A DNA stretch of 64,000 nucleotides from Curtobacterium salicis (GCF_011759505.1 NZ_JAAOYO010000006.1:17628-81627), one strand, 5' to 3'; shown: positions 43,720 through 53,083, numbered from the stretch's first letter. The notes: generated by a model not told the origin, from the letters alone. A program made the numbers and translations.

Positions 43720-44594
43720 ACTCCGTGGTCCGACTCATCGGCGTCCGTCAAGGGTTCGGGACTCATCAGGTGCTCACGGACCTCGACCTCGAAGTCCGCC
43801 GTGGCGAGGTGCTGGGACTGCTCGGCGCGAACGGCTCCGGGAAGAGCACCCTCCTCCGGATCGTCGCTGGTATCGACACGGCGCAGTCTGGTGTCGTCGA
43901 ACTCGGAGGGACCACGGACGGTCCTCTGCGGATCGGCGCACTCCTCGACCCGGCGTGGCTCGACGACAGGCTCACGTGTCGTCAACACCTGGTGATCGCT
44001 CACCTGTATGCCCACGGTCGAGTGCGCCGCAGTTCTGTGCAGGCTGCGCTGACAGCCGTCGGGCTCAGTGAGGCGGAGCGCCGACGCGTGAAGCACCTCT
44101 CACTCGGGATGCGGCAGCGGCTCGCTCTCGCCTTGGCGCTGGTCGACGAGCCGGACGTCCTGGTGCTGGACGAGCCGCTCAACGGTCTCGATCCCGACGG
44201 GGTGCTCTGGATGCGCGAACTGCTCCGGGACTTCGCCAGTTCCGGACGATCCGTGCTGCTTTCCTCGCACCTCATGGCAGAGATGGAGCGGATCGCCACC
44301 CGCGTGGTGCTCCTGGCGGACGGGTCGCTGTCGCCCCTCGTGAGCGGGAGCCGGATGCAGAACGCGGTCCGGCTCCGCGCGGAGTCGCGCGCGGAAGAAC
44401 TCGTCCGTGCCTTGGCGGCGGCCGGAGCCGACGTGGTCGTCACCGCCGACAGTTCGATCCTGGTCCGAGGGATGGAGCCAGCGCGGGTGTTCCACACGGC
44501 GACGTCTTCCGGCGCGGTCTTGTCCCACCTCGTCTCGGAAGCGCAGACCCTCGAAGAGCAGTACCGTGACGCGACGTCGAACCGCCAGCGGTGA
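43716..44594 (+). CDS. ABC transporter ATP-binding protein of the bacteriocin locus
   Basis: The 292-residue ATPase has Walker A GANGSGKST (residues 37-45), a signature variant LSLGMRQR and Walker B VLVLDEPLNGLD, with the switch histidine in LLSSHLMAEMER. The C-terminal part (SRAEELVRALAAAGADVVV) is typical of ABC-2 drug/antibiotic exporters. In known leaderless bacteriocin systems an ABC transporter of this type contributes to secretion and self-protection. Start overlaps the permease stop as ATGA; its stop overlaps the GTG of the next gene as GTGA. Confidence 0.88.
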   Translation: MNSVVRLIGVRQGFGTHQVLTDLDLEVRRGEVLGLLGANGSGKSTLLRIVAGIDTAQSGVVELGGTTDGPLRIGALLDPAWLDDRLTCRQHLVIAHLYAHGRVRRSSVQAALTAVGLSEAERRRVKHLSLGMRQRLALALALVDEPDVLVLDEPLNGLDPDGVLWMRELLRDFASSGRSVLLSSHLMAEMERIATRVVLLADGSLSPLVSGSRMQNAVRLRAESRAEELVRALAAAGADVVVTADSSILVRGMEPARVFHTATSSGAVLSHLVSEAQTLEEQYRDATSNRQR

Positions 44595-45063
44595 ACGGCG
44601 CGGAGGTCGCGAGGCCCGTGAGTCGCTCCGAGCGGCGAGAGTTGCAGCCACGACGGTCGGTCGGATCGAAGCCTGGGCGGGGGGCCTCATCGTCGCCGGA
44701 GGAGCGATCCTCAGCACTGTCTGGGCGTCCGGGGCGTGGCGAACGTGTTGTTGGGTGGGGGTGGCACTCGCTCTGCTCAGCGCGGTCATCGAGTCGGTGC
44801 TCGTCGTTCCGGTCGCAGTCCGGAACTTCCGTGTCGAGATCGTTCCAGGGGGCGTGCTCGTGTACCGGGGAGCAGTGTTCCGCTCAGTGGATCACGTTCC
44901 CGGATCCAAGATCACGCTGGTCCGCCGTCAATCGGGTCCGCTCCTGCAGCGCCTCGGCGTCGCGAAGTGCGTGCTGTTCACCCCGGCGCGGGAGGTCTCA
45001 CTCCTGCCCATGTCGGACGCGGACGTCGAGCGCCTGATGCGGCTCGGGGCTGACGATGTCTGA
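44591..45063 (+). pseudogene. YdbS-like bPH2 protein, apparent frameshift near the 5' end
   Basis: The frame ending at 45063 encodes TTVGRIEAWAGGLIVAGGAI, a second hydrophobic helix and a bPH2 domain (RVEIVPGGVLVYRGAVFRSV, RQSGPLLQRLGVAKCVLFTP, SDADVERLM), matching YdbS. That frame has no start codon after 44410. A GTG at 44591 overlapping the ATPase stop, and another at 44618 after GGAGG, are in the neighbouring frame. One inserted base would give a 157-residue protein, close to the length of B. subtilis YdbS. YdbS-like proteins are immunity factors in related bacteriocin clusters. Sequencing error, mutation or recoding are all possible. Confidence 0.65.
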
Positions 45064-46544
45064 TCGCGTTCCACTTCGCCGTCCCCATCCGCGAACCCTG
45101 CTCGTCCGAACCGCGATCGCGATGCGATCCGCCTGGCTGGTGATCGGGTTCGGTGTGACGCTGACGGCGGTGCTCCCATCTGGCTGGAACCCGGTGCTCG
45201 TGGTCGTCTCGGTCTACTACGGCTACACGCGGCTGGTGCAGGTCTTCTCCGGTTGGGTCACCGTTCGGTACGTCGCGAACAGGAGCGGCATCACGGTCTT
45301 CCGAGGACTCGTCGGCCGCGAGGAGAAGCGTCTCTCATGGCGGTCCGTCGTCAGCGTCACCGTCCGTCAGACGCTGGTGCAGCGCACGCTCGGTGTCGCA
45401 GAACTCCGGATCACGCTGCGGGCGACGGAGATCGCATCCGTCACGATCCAAGACCTCCTCACCGGCGAGGCTGCTCGCCTCGTCCGACTCCACGGTCAGA
45501 GCCGATCGCAGCGGACCACTCCGAGCCCGCGCGACACCGGAGAAGTACACGATGTCGCGCCGATCGAGCAGGCCGAGCCGGGACGGGTCGTGACTCCCGC
45601 TCTGCGACCGTCCGACTTCTTGCTCATCGGGGTCTGCACCGGCGCGTTCGTCTTCTTCCTGCCGAGCGTCTACTCCGGCGCATCCGAGATCCTGCCGTGG
45701 TTCGGTCTCTCCAGAACCCTGTTGCCGTCGATGCGTGAGATCGTTCGGCTCGATCCGGTGGCGTCCGGCCTCGCCGTCGCGATCGTCGCCGTCGGGAGCC
45801 TCGTCTACGGGGCCGCCATCGCGTGGGTCCGGTACCGCGGCTTCTCAGTGACGTGCCGCCCGAGCGGTGCGTTGGTCTTCGCCGCGGGGCTGGCGCAGAG
45901 GGAGCAGCGTGTCGTGGTGTCGGAGGACGTGGCGGCGTACGAGTCCCGGCGACCCGTGCTGATGCTCTTCGGGAACCGCGTCGTCCTCCGTGCGGTCGTT
46001 CGAGGAGACAGCGGGCTCGTGACCCGGAACCTGCTGCTGCCGTTGACCCGCGTGACGCATGCCGTCGAGATGCTCCAATTCCTCACCGGTCTCCCGCCCG
46101 CCGACTTGGCGGGCGGTCCTCGTCGGACTCGTACGGTGCCCGTCGTGCTGGTCATCGCCGCGGGGGGGTCTCGTCCTCGCCGCCGTCGCATCTGTGGTCC
46201 TGGCTCCGCTCGCGCTGGTCGCCGTGACCGTGGCGTTCCTCCTGCTCCGTGCGGCAGACAGCCACATCGGTCACATCCGGGTCGCGACCAGTGCGTCCGG
46301 CGCCCGATGGGTCATCGCACAGCGCGGGACGCTGTTCCGATCCGTGTGGGTGATCAAGGCGGACTCGGTCGATGTGTCCCGATGGGTCGGGTTCGCCAGG
46401 CGGCGCGGCACGCAGACCGTGACACTCCGCGGGCGGCGCACCGTCCGACTCACGGTGTGGGCCACATCCGCTCGTCTCGTAGCTCTCCAGCGTCGGGGCT
46501 TGGAGTCGCCGACGCCGCTCGATCTGGAAAGGAACCTCCGATGA
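45056..46544 (+). pseudogene. YdbT-like triple bPH2 protein, frameshift at a seven-G run
   Basis: From ATG 45056 the frame encodes two membrane-anchored bPH2 units (VSGW-like FSGWVTVRYVANRSGITVF; YRGFSVTCRPSGALVFAAG) up to VLVIAAG, then turns to arginine-rich nonsense. In the frame one base away the protein continues GGLVLAAVASVVLAPLALV and a third bPH2 unit (GARWVIAQRGTLFRSVWVIK) to the stop at 46544. The switch falls in GGGGGGG at 46162-46168; removing one G gives about 495 residues, the full YdbT length. It overlaps the previous gene by 8 bases and the next by 4. The likely role is bacteriocin immunity at the membrane. Confidence 0.7.
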
Positions 46545-46798
46545 CCGATCTCCTCATCGCCCTGTGTGTCGCCGCGTTCTTCGGAGCAGCCTGGTCGGCT
46601 GGTCGGATCCTGCCGAAGGCCGTTGCTGTCTGCTTCCCCGTTGCGGTCCTGATCGCCGTGATCATCGTCGCGGCCACCGGCGGCCTGGGCACAGTCCGAG
46701 ACTGGTTCATGGCGGGAGTGGTGATCTGCATCACCGCGATCATCACCTCCGCGGGCCGCGGCTCGCGGCGACGGAACAGCCGGGCAGCAGACTCCTGA
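46541..46798 (+). CDS. Small membrane protein of the bacteriocin locus
   Basis: The 85-residue protein has three hydrophobic segments (LLIALCVAAFFGAAWSAG, AVAVCFPVAVLIAVIIVAA, WFMAGVVICITAIITSAG) and a basic tail RGSRRRNSRAADS. GGAAAGGAACC precedes the ATG, which overlaps the bPH2 stop as ATGA. It is not recognised as a family; small hydrophobic proteins are common in bacteriocin immunity operons. It is the last gene of the operon. Confidence 0.65.
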   Translation: MTDLLIALCVAAFFGAAWSAGRILPKAVAVCFPVAVLIAVIIVAATGGLGTVRDWFMAGVVICITAIITSAGRGSRRRNSRAADS

Positions 46799-46861
46799 CG
46801 CGCTGCGCCACACCGCGATGGACGGACCGAGACCGTTCGCCGAGGCACTGCTGGGACACCC

Positions 46862-46942
46862 TCGCGGAACGCAACGTCGGCGCCTCCTCGCAGCGGTATC
46901 CCGTTGCGTGCAGGCGCCGACGTTGCGTTTCGCGATCAGGAG
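46862..46942. repeat. 81-bp palindromic element, copy 2
   Basis: This is a direct repeat of 42391-42471 differing at 5 of 81 positions. In copy 2 the outer arms extend to 22 bp with one mismatch. The stop codon of the minus-strand gene at 46936 lies inside it. The two copies bracket the bacteriocin locus. Confidence 0.9.
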
Positions 46943-47544
46943 GTGCGGGGCGGGGCGAGCAACCAGGGGCGGATGAGCTTCGTCACGAACGGCAGCACCC
47001 AGAACGTCATGATCGGCGTGAGCACCAGCGTCGTGATGAGCACCCGGGGCAGTGCCGCCAGACCCGCGAAGGACGGCAGCAGCCAGCCGACCAGCACCGT
47101 GAAGACCAGGTTGACGGGGAAGAACCCGAGCCAGATGCTCACCGCCTGCTTCCACCGCGGCGGCGCGCTCGATGCCGGGGCTTCCTGCGGGACGTCGAAC
47201 CACCCCTCGATGCCGGTGCGCTTCTCGACGCGGGACTCGACGACGAGGTCACGGCCGAGGTCGAGCCAGCGCAGCCGGTCGTCCGAGTCCTCCCACGTGG
47301 ACAGGGAGTCGTGGTCGGCGAACCGGTAGAGCATGTGCCACTCGCGGGACCGGGCTGTGGACCGGACCCAGCCGGAGCCGAGGAACCCCGGGTAGCGGTT
47401 GGCGAGGTTCACGCCGGACTGCACCCAGCGGGTGACCTCCGGGATCCGGTCGGGTTCGACCAGGCGGGTGATGGACACGGTGACGGGCGGCCCGGCGGTC
47501 TCGGGCGCCGACGGGGACAGGGCCCCAGGCTCTTGTGGAGTCAT
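46936..47544 (-). CDS. ABM-domain protein with C-terminal membrane helices
   Basis: The 202-residue protein has an antibiotic biosynthesis monooxygenase-like domain at about residues 20-110 (VTVSITRLVEPDRIPEVTRW, NRYPGFLGSGWVRS, EWHMLYRFADHDSLSTWEDS) and two transmembrane helices (SIWLGFFPVNLVFTVLVGWLL, TTLVLTPIMTFWVLPFV). This combination is a known family of membrane-anchored ABM proteins without established function. ATG 47544 follows GACACT by 6 bases. Its ordinary codon use suggests it is not part of the bacteriocin block. Confidence 0.78.
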   Translation of the reverse strand: MTPQEPGALSPSAPETAGPPVTVSITRLVEPDRIPEVTRWVQSGVNLANRYPGFLGSGWVRSTARSREWHMLYRFADHDSLSTWEDSDDRLRWLDLGRDLVVESRVEKRTGIEGWFDVPQEAPASSAPPRWKQAVSIWLGFFPVNLVFTVLVGWLLPSFAGLAALPRVLITTLVLTPIMTFWVLPFVTKLIRPWLLAPPRTS

Positions 47545-47550
47545 CCGACC

Positions 47551-47556
47551 AGTGTC
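47551..47556 (-). promoter_or_regulatory. -10 box GACACT of the ABM-membrane gene
   Basis: On the minus strand GACACT is 6 bases before the ATG at 47544, a weaker form of the leaderless pattern. Confidence 0.35.
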
Positions 47557-47647
47557 CCGGACGACTGTTTCGACCGTGTGAAACGGGACGGGGCACCGCC
47601 CACCCGGAGGTGGACGGTGCCCGCGGCTCATCGGAGCCGGTGTGCGG

Positions 47648-50600
47648 TCACTTCGCCGTGGTCACCGTCACCTTCGTGGCCGAGGTGGCGGTCTGCCCGG
47701 CGTCGTTGGTGAACACGGCCCGGAACTGCCGACCGTTCGACGTCGCGGTGGCCGTGAAGCTCCACGTCGTCTTCGTCGCCCCGGCGACGGTCGTCCACGT
47801 GCCGCCGCCGTTCGTGCTCCGCTGCCACCGCACGGTCGGCGTCGGGGTGCCCGACGCGGCCGCCTGCAATGTCACCTTCGTCCCGGCCTTGACCGAGACC
47901 TTGGCGACCGGCTGCTTGGTGACGACCGGCTTCACCGACGGTGCGGTGACCGTGACGCGCTGGACGGCGCTCGTGTTGCCCGCCACGTCGGTCGCCCGGT
48001 ACTGCACCGTCTTCGGCGTTCCCGGGACGGTCACCTTGCCGGCGTAGGTCTTCCAGGTCGTGCCGTCCAGCGAGTACTGGACGGTCGCGACTCCGGAGAG
48101 CGCGTCCTCGGCGGTCAGGGTCAGCTGTCCCTTGGTCGCCGTGCCGGCCGTGACGGTCGGGGCGGTGCGGTCGATGCGGACGGTGGTCTCGAGCAGCTTC
48201 GAGATCGAGCCGTCCGTGCCGACGGCGAGGGCCCGGAGGCTGTGCTCACCCTCGTCCGAGATCGTCACCGGGTCGGAGGCCGGGAGCAGTTCGCCCTGGT
48301 CGACCGACAGGTAGAGCCGTGCGTCGTCGTCCGTGGACGTGACCCGGACCGTCACCGGCTCCGTGGACCAGCCCGCGGCGTTCGGCTTCGGCGTGACGGC
48401 GACCGCGACGGACGGGCCGTCACCGGTCTGCTGGGTGAGGACCGCGCCCTTCGTCACCGACTGGTAGTCGACGAGGTCGGAGAACTGCGCGGTGTAGGGC
48501 TTCACCGAGATCCCGGAGACGCCCTTCGCCTCGGCGAGCTGCTGGAACCCGGCGGTCTGCGACGCGGTGGTGAGGATGCGGCTCGCACTGCGCTGCAGGT
48601 CGCCCAGGCGCAGGTTGTAGCCGGTCGCCGGGTAGTTCCCGGTGACGGTGACCGTGTACGCCACGACCGGCGACGCGGGGTCGGCCGGGTCCTGGCGCTG
48701 CACACCGGTGACGGTGATGCCGGCCTTCTGCGCGGCGGTCAGCGTGCTGCCGGCGAGCAGTGCGGTGACGTCGGCGTAGGCGGCCTGGACGGAGGCGTAC
48801 GGAGCGTTGGCCGCGTACGTCTCGTTGTTGATGGCGTCACGCGTCGTCGTCCCGGAGAGGGGCGTCTTCGTCAGGTCGGTCGTCGCGTCCACCGTGGTCG
48901 AGATCGACTGGGTGCCGGTCGCGGCGGGCGTCAGGCCGCCGAACTGCCAGGCGGTCGACGTCCGGGTGGGCGTGACGGTCCTGGTGTACGCGGGCAGGCC
49001 GGACACGTCGATGGTCGGAGCGACCTGCTTGAGGGCGTTGAGGACCTCGTTCGGGTTGCCGCCGGGCTCGATGAGGTCGTTGCCGGCGTACATGACCCCG
49101 GTCGCCCCGGTGCGCGGACCCGCGCCCCAGTCGGTCATCACGGTGCCCGCGAAGCCCCACTCACCACGGAGGACGTCCGTGTTGAGGTCGTAGCTCCCCG
49201 ACGCGTACGTGCCGTTGACCTTGTTGTACGAGGTCATCACCGCCATCGGCTGGGCGCTCTTGACGGCGATCTCGAACCCGCGCAGGTAGATCTCCCGGCT
49301 CGCCCGCTCGCTGACGACGTCGTTCGAGCTGGTGCGTGCGGTCTCCTGGTTGTTGCCGTAGAAGTGCTTGATCGTGACGCCGACGCCGGGGATGCTCTGC
49401 ACGCCCGTCGTCATGGCGGCCGCGGTCAGGCCGGTGAGCAGCGGGTCCTCGGAGTAGTACTCGAAGTTGCGCCCGTTGAGCGGGTCGCGGTGGATGTTCA
49501 TGCCGGGTGCGAGCCAGAGGGCGACGCCGTATTCGGACATCTCCTGACCGACGGCGACGCCGACCTCCTGGACGAGCTCCGGGTCCCAGGTCTGCGCGAG
49601 CAGTGTGCCGATCGGCCACGCGGTGCCGAACTGGTAGGTCGCCGGGGTGGTCGACGTCTTCTGCGTGATGCGGAGACCGGCGGGTCCGTCGGCGAGGGTC
49701 ATGCCCGGCAGTCCGCGGTCCTCGTACTTCGCCGTCGTGTAGCCGGCGGCACCGATCGCGGTCGCGGTGGTGCCGGCGGCGCTGGCGCCCTCGACGATGT
49801 TCGCGAGCTGGGTGGCGCTGAGGCCCGCGATGAACTGCTGCATCGTGATCTTGCCGGTCTTCACGTCGAACAGGGTCGCGTTCGGCACGACGGCCACGGG
49901 CTCGGTCGTCTCACCGGTCTTCGGGGCGTAGGGCTTGCCCGTGCCCTCCCAGTCGGTGGTGGCGGCGTCGACGTAGGCGGTCACGGACGCGATCGTGTCG
50001 CCGTCGATCGCCGCGTAGGGCGAGTCGGCTGCGACGGGGACGTCCTGCTCCAGGTTCGACGCGTGGTCCGGAGCGGTGAAGCCGGTGGTGTCGAGCGGCA
50101 CGACGGGGGCGTCGGCGAGCTGCTGCTCCTCCTCCGGGTACGACCAGAAGTCGGCGGGGTCGCTGGTGCGCTCGGTGGCCGGGCGCTGGTCGTCGAGCTC
50201 GTTGGCGAGCTGTTCGGTGGTGGTGGTGGCACCGAGACGGAGCTTCGCGGCGACACTGGTGTTCCGCGACGAGTCACCGACGCGGATGACGTAGTCACCG
50301 GCCTCCATGGTGTTGGCGGCCTTGGTCTCGTCGTAGGAGGCCATGTCCGTGGTGTTGTACCGGATGGTCACGGTCTGCGACGCTCCGGGGGCCAGGCTGT
50401 CGGTCTTCGCGGAGCCGGCGAGCTGCTGGTACGGCTTGTCGAGTCCGGTCTGCGGTGCCGAGAAGTACGTCTGGACGACGTCCTTGCCGGACGCCTCGGT
50501 CCCGACGTTCGTGACCCGGGCCTTGACGGAGACGGTCGACATGTCCGCGGTGACCCCGAGCGGCTCCACCTGGAACTGCGTGTACGACAGCCCGTAGCCG

Positions 50601-51601
50601 AACGGGTACTCGACGACGCTCGCCGGGTCCGCGGGGTCGAGCGAGCGGTACATCGAGTCGAACCAGCGGTAGCCGACGTAGATGCCCTCGCTGTACTGCT
50701 CCTCGGCGCTGTTGCCGTCGTTGTTGGCGAAGGTCGCCGACGCCGGGTAGTAGGAGTACTTCGAGGCCCAGGTGTCGGTGAGCTTGCCGGAGGGGGTGAC
50801 CGTGCCGTTGAGCACCTCGGTGACCGCGGTGCCGGACTCCTGGCCCGCCTGGCTCATGAGCAGGATCGAGTCGAGCGGCTTGCCGCCGTCGGGGTCGTTC
50901 GCGGACTTGTTGATCTCGTCGAAGAACGCCGTGTCGACGATGCCACCGACGTTGAGGACGACGACGACCTTGCGGTACGTCTGCCCGATGACCTGTAGGT
51001 CGTCCTTCTCGGTGTCGGTGAGCTGGTAGTCGCCGGGGCCGGAGGAGCGGTCGCTGCCCTCGCCGGAGTTCCGGGCGACGACGAAGAGCGCGGTGTCGGT
51101 CGGGGCGGTCGGCTTGACGGTGGTGCGGGTCAGTCGCTGTTCGACCGACGAGTAGTCGATCGAGGGCCCGAAGCCGCCGGCGTTCGCGGTGCCGTACTTG
51201 GTGTCGAAGGCGGTCTTCACGGCGTCGGAGTACGCCGGCGCGGTGGTGATCTGGTAGCCGGCGTTCTGCAGTCCCTGGCGGACCGAGATCGTGTAGCGGT
51301 TGTTGACGTTGCCCGAGCCGGTGCCGCCCTTGACGGTGGCGTAGGCGCCGACGCCGTAGACGGCGACCGAGCCGTCCTTCGCCATCGGCAGCGCGTCGTC
51401 GTTGTTCTCGAGCAGGACCATCCCCTGGCCGGCGGCACGCTCGCTGAGCGCGGCGTTCGCCTTCTCGAGTGGTCCCGGGTTGGGGTTGGTGGTCGCGGCG
51501 TTCGCGAACCCGGCCCCGGTGACGACGAGCGCCCCCGTGACGCAGACCGCGAGTGCGGCCTTGACGGCGGTCCGGACGGATCGCCTGTTCTCCACATGCA
51601 T
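47648..51601 (-). CDS. Secreted GH3 glycoside hydrolase with permuted domain order
   Basis: The 1317-residue protein has a signal peptide (residues 1 to about 35, ending GFANAA). The GH3 C-terminal sandwich comes first ([14 protein letters not shown], about 50-330), then a fibronectin-III-like domain ([12 protein letters not shown] onward), then the GH3 barrel (about 600-890) with KHFYGNNQE and the nucleophile Asp824 in VMTDWGA. Two to three Ig-like modules (about 1080-1317) close the protein ([25 protein letters not shown]). GH3 enzymes cleave beta-linked glucose, xylose or N-acetylglucosamine. AGAGGA precedes the ATG at 51601. It is divergent from a ROK regulator. Confidence 0.88.
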   Translation of the reverse strand: MHVENRRSVRTAVKAALAVCVTGALVVTGAGFANAATTNPNPGPLEKANAALSERAAGQGMVLLENNDDALPMAKDGSVAVYGVGAYATVKGGTGSGNVNNRYTISVRQGLQNAGYQITTAPAYSDAVKTAFDTKYGTANAGGFGPSIDYSSVEQRLTRTTVKPTAPTDTALFVVARNSGEGSDRSSGPGDYQLTDTEKDDLQVIGQTYRKVVVVLNVGGIVDTAFFDEINKSANDPDGGKPLDSILLMSQAGQESGTAVTEVLNGTVTPSGKLTDTWASKYSYYPASATFANNDGNSAEEQYSEGIYVGYRWFDSMYRSLDPADPASVVEYPFGYGLSYTQFQVEPLGVTADMSTVSVKARVTNVGTEASGKDVVQTYFSAPQTGLDKPYQQLAGSAKTDSLAPGASQTVTIRYNTTDMASYDETKAANTMEAGDYVIRVGDSSRNTSVAAKLRLGATTTTEQLANELDDQRPATERTSDPADFWSYPEEEQQLADAPVVPLDTTGFTAPDHASNLEQDVPVAADSPYAAIDGDTIASVTAYVDAATTDWEGTGKPYAPKTGETTEPVAVVPNATLFDVKTGKITMQQFIAGLSATQLANIVEGASAAGTTATAIGAAGYTTAKYEDRGLPGMTLADGPAGLRITQKTSTTPATYQFGTAWPIGTLLAQTWDPELVQEVGVAVGQEMSEYGVALWLAPGMNIHRDPLNGRNFEYYSEDPLLTGLTAAAMTTGVQSIPGVGVTIKHFYGNNQETARTSSNDVVSERASREIYLRGFEIAVKSAQPMAVMTSYNKVNGTYASGSYDLNTDVLRGEWGFAGTVMTDWGAGPRTGATGVMYAGNDLIEPGGNPNEVLNALKQVAPTIDVSGLPAYTRTVTPTRTSTAWQFGGLTPAATGTQSISTTVDATTDLTKTPLSGTTTRDAINNETYAANAPYASVQAAYADVTALLAGSTLTAAQKAGITVTGVQRQDPADPASPVVAYTVTVTGNYPATGYNLRLGDLQRSASRILTTASQTAGFQQLAEAKGVSGISVKPYTAQFSDLVDYQSVTKGAVLTQQTGDGPSVAVAVTPKPNAAGWSTEPVTVRVTSTDDDARLYLSVDQGELLPASDPVTISDEGEHSLRALAVGTDGSISKLLETTVRIDRTAPTVTAGTATKGQLTLTAEDALSGVATVQYSLDGTTWKTYAGKVTVPGTPKTVQYRATDVAGNTSAVQRVTVTAPSVKPVVTKQPVAKVSVKAGTKVTLQAAASGTPTPTVRWQRSTNGGGTWTTVAGATKTTWSFTATATSNGRQFRAVFTNDAGQTATSATKVTVTTAK

Positions 51602-51604
51602 CGA

Positions 51605-51622
51605 GTTGTCCTCTCTGACAAC
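51605..51622. promoter_or_regulatory. Inverted repeat in the GH3 leader
   Basis: GTTGTC-CTCTCT-GACAAC has perfect 6-bp arms. It lies directly before the GH3 start codon and covers its Shine-Dalgarno sequence, so it may be an operator or a translational hairpin. Confidence 0.5.
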
Positions 51623-51710
51623 GTCGTACGCGTCGACCGTCGCCCCCACCACGTCCCTGTGGTGCGGGGGCAGAACCGGTCTCGGCGTGGTTCTGACGGA
51701 ACAATCCCGG

Positions 51711-51740
51711 ACCGTATTCGGGATTCGCGGATGCTGTCAA
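51711..51740 (-). promoter_or_regulatory. Promoter of the GH3 gene
   Basis: On the minus strand a consensus -35 TTGACA (51735-51740) and -10 TACGGT (51711-51716) are 18 bases apart, giving a leader of about 100 bases. Confidence 0.6.
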
Positions 51741-51808
51741 CGCTCGCAGCTGATGATCGTTCGTCTTTTTCGACCGGTCGCCAGCCGAGAAGGGCCGCGG
51801 CTCGGAGC

Positions 51809-51814
51809 TACGAT
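51809..51814 (+). promoter_or_regulatory. -10 box TACGAT of the ROK gene
   Basis: TACGAT is 7 bases before the ATG at 51822; leaderless. Confidence 0.5.
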
Positions 51815-51821
51815 CACGGTC

Positions 51822-53003
51822 ATGACGGCCGACGGCGACCGCGTCCCCCTCCGCGAGCGCACCGCGGAGGAGCTGCTCGCGCTCGTGCGCGCCGGTGGCG
51901 CATCGACCCGTCAGGAGCTGGTGAACAGCACCCGGATGGCCCGCAGCACCGTCAACCAGGCCGTCGCACGGCTGATCCGGGAGGGACGGATCACCGAGTC
52001 GGACCGCGCACCGAAGGGACCGGGGTCGGGAAGCGGTCGCCCCGCCGTCCGGCTCGTCGCGGTGGTCGACGCGTCCGCGGTCGCCGGCATCGACTTCGGC
52101 CACTCCCACGTCCAGGTCGCCGTCGCCGACGAGCAGGGCGCGTTCCTCGGACACCGGATCGCGCGGCTCGACGTCGACGCCCACGCTCCGGCGGCGCTCG
52201 ACCTCGCGGCCACGATGCTCGACGGACTCGTCCGGACGACGGGGGTCACCCTCGGGTCGGTGGTCGCCGGCGTCCCCGGACCCCTGGACGCCCGGACCGG
52301 TGCGGTGACGTCGCCGACGATCCTGTCGTCGTGGGTGGGCCTGCACCCCGGTGCCGAGCTGACGCGGCGGCTCGCGCTGCCCGTCCGGGTCGAGAACGAC
52401 GCCGTGCTCGGCGCGTACGGCGAGGCCCGGCACGGGGCCGGGGCCGGTCGGGGCCGCGCGGACTTCCTCTACGTGAAGGCGTCGCACGGCATCGGCGCAG
52501 GGCTCGTCGTCGGCGGGCGGCTCTACACGGGGGCGACGGGCATCGCCGGGGAGATCGGCCACATCGGCCTGCCCGGACGGCCCGAGTCCTGCCGGTGCGG
52601 CAAGCGGGGCTGCCTCGAGGCGGTGGTGTCCGTCGAGGCCGTCCGGGCCCGGGTCGCCCTGGTCGACCCGTCCCGCGGCGTGGCGGACGTGCTCCTCGAC
52701 CGGCGGGGCGGTCCGGTCGTCGAGCGCGTGGCGCACGAGGCCGGACGGACCCTCGGCACCGTCCTGGCGCAGCTCTGCGACCTGTTGAACCCCGGAGCCC
52801 TGGTGCTCGGCGGAGAGCTCGCGACCGTACCGGGGTTCGTCGACGGGGTCCGCGCCGCCGTCGAGCGGGACGCCCAACCGGCGATCGCGGCGACCGTCGA
52901 GGTCCGTGCGGCCGCGCTCGGCGACCGGGCCGAACTGCACGGGGCGCTGGAACTCGCGGCTGCCTCGTCCCCCGCCCGGGCCGACGGGGACGCACCGCAC
53001 TGA
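51822..53003 (+). CDS. ROK family transcriptional regulator
   Basis: The 393-residue protein has an N-terminal winged HTH (LLALVRAGGASTRQELVNST, RSTVNQAVARLIREGRI) and a ROK domain with HGIGAGLVVGGRLYTG, the zinc motif CRCGKRGCLE and GEIGHIGLPG. It most likely represses the divergent GH3 gene and responds to the sugar that enzyme releases. It is distinct from the ROK protein encoded at 26970. The ATG at 51822 fits the leaderless pattern. Confidence 0.9.
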   Translation: MTADGDRVPLRERTAEELLALVRAGGASTRQELVNSTRMARSTVNQAVARLIREGRITESDRAPKGPGSGSGRPAVRLVAVVDASAVAGIDFGHSHVQVAVADEQGAFLGHRIARLDVDAHAPAALDLAATMLDGLVRTTGVTLGSVVAGVPGPLDARTGAVTSPTILSSWVGLHPGAELTRRLALPVRVENDAVLGAYGEARHGAGAGRGRADFLYVKASHGIGAGLVVGGRLYTGATGIAGEIGHIGLPGRPESCRCGKRGCLEAVVSVEAVRARVALVDPSRGVADVLLDRRGGPVVERVAHEAGRTLGTVLAQLCDLLNPGALVLGGELATVPGFVDGVRAAVERDAQPAIAATVEVRAAALGDRAELHGALELAAASSPARADGDAPH

Positions 53004-53054
53004 GCGGACTGCCCGGCCCCTGTCCCGGCCCCGGAGGCGTCCGGTGGGCCCGGT

Positions 53055-53083
53055 GTCGGGCTGTCCGTGGTTCAATCCCCGAC
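53055..53083. terminator. Weak hairpin between ROK and ku
   Basis: GTCGGG at 53055-53060 pairs with CCCGAC at 53078-53083 in the 156-bp gap between the convergent genes. Confidence 0.35.

Noticed and set aside
44591..45037. The frame opened by GTG 44591 as a separate 148-residue protein
   Set aside because: Past the first few residues it is serine/arginine-rich and lacks the bPH2 and membrane features found in the adjacent frame.
42391..46942. The bracketed block as an insertion sequence or transposon
   Set aside because: No transposase, recombinase or target-site duplication is visible; only the direct 81-bp repeats suggest mobility.
47642..50998. A 1118-codon plus-strand open frame
   Set aside because: It is the antisense shadow of the GH3 gene, with low-complexity R/V/G/D translation typical of high-GC shadows.
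53071..53083. GGTTCAATCCCCGAC resembling a tRNA T-arm
   Set aside because: No D-arm, anticodon arm or acceptor pairing could be fitted around it; it fits better as part of a weak GTCGGG/CCCGAC hairpin.
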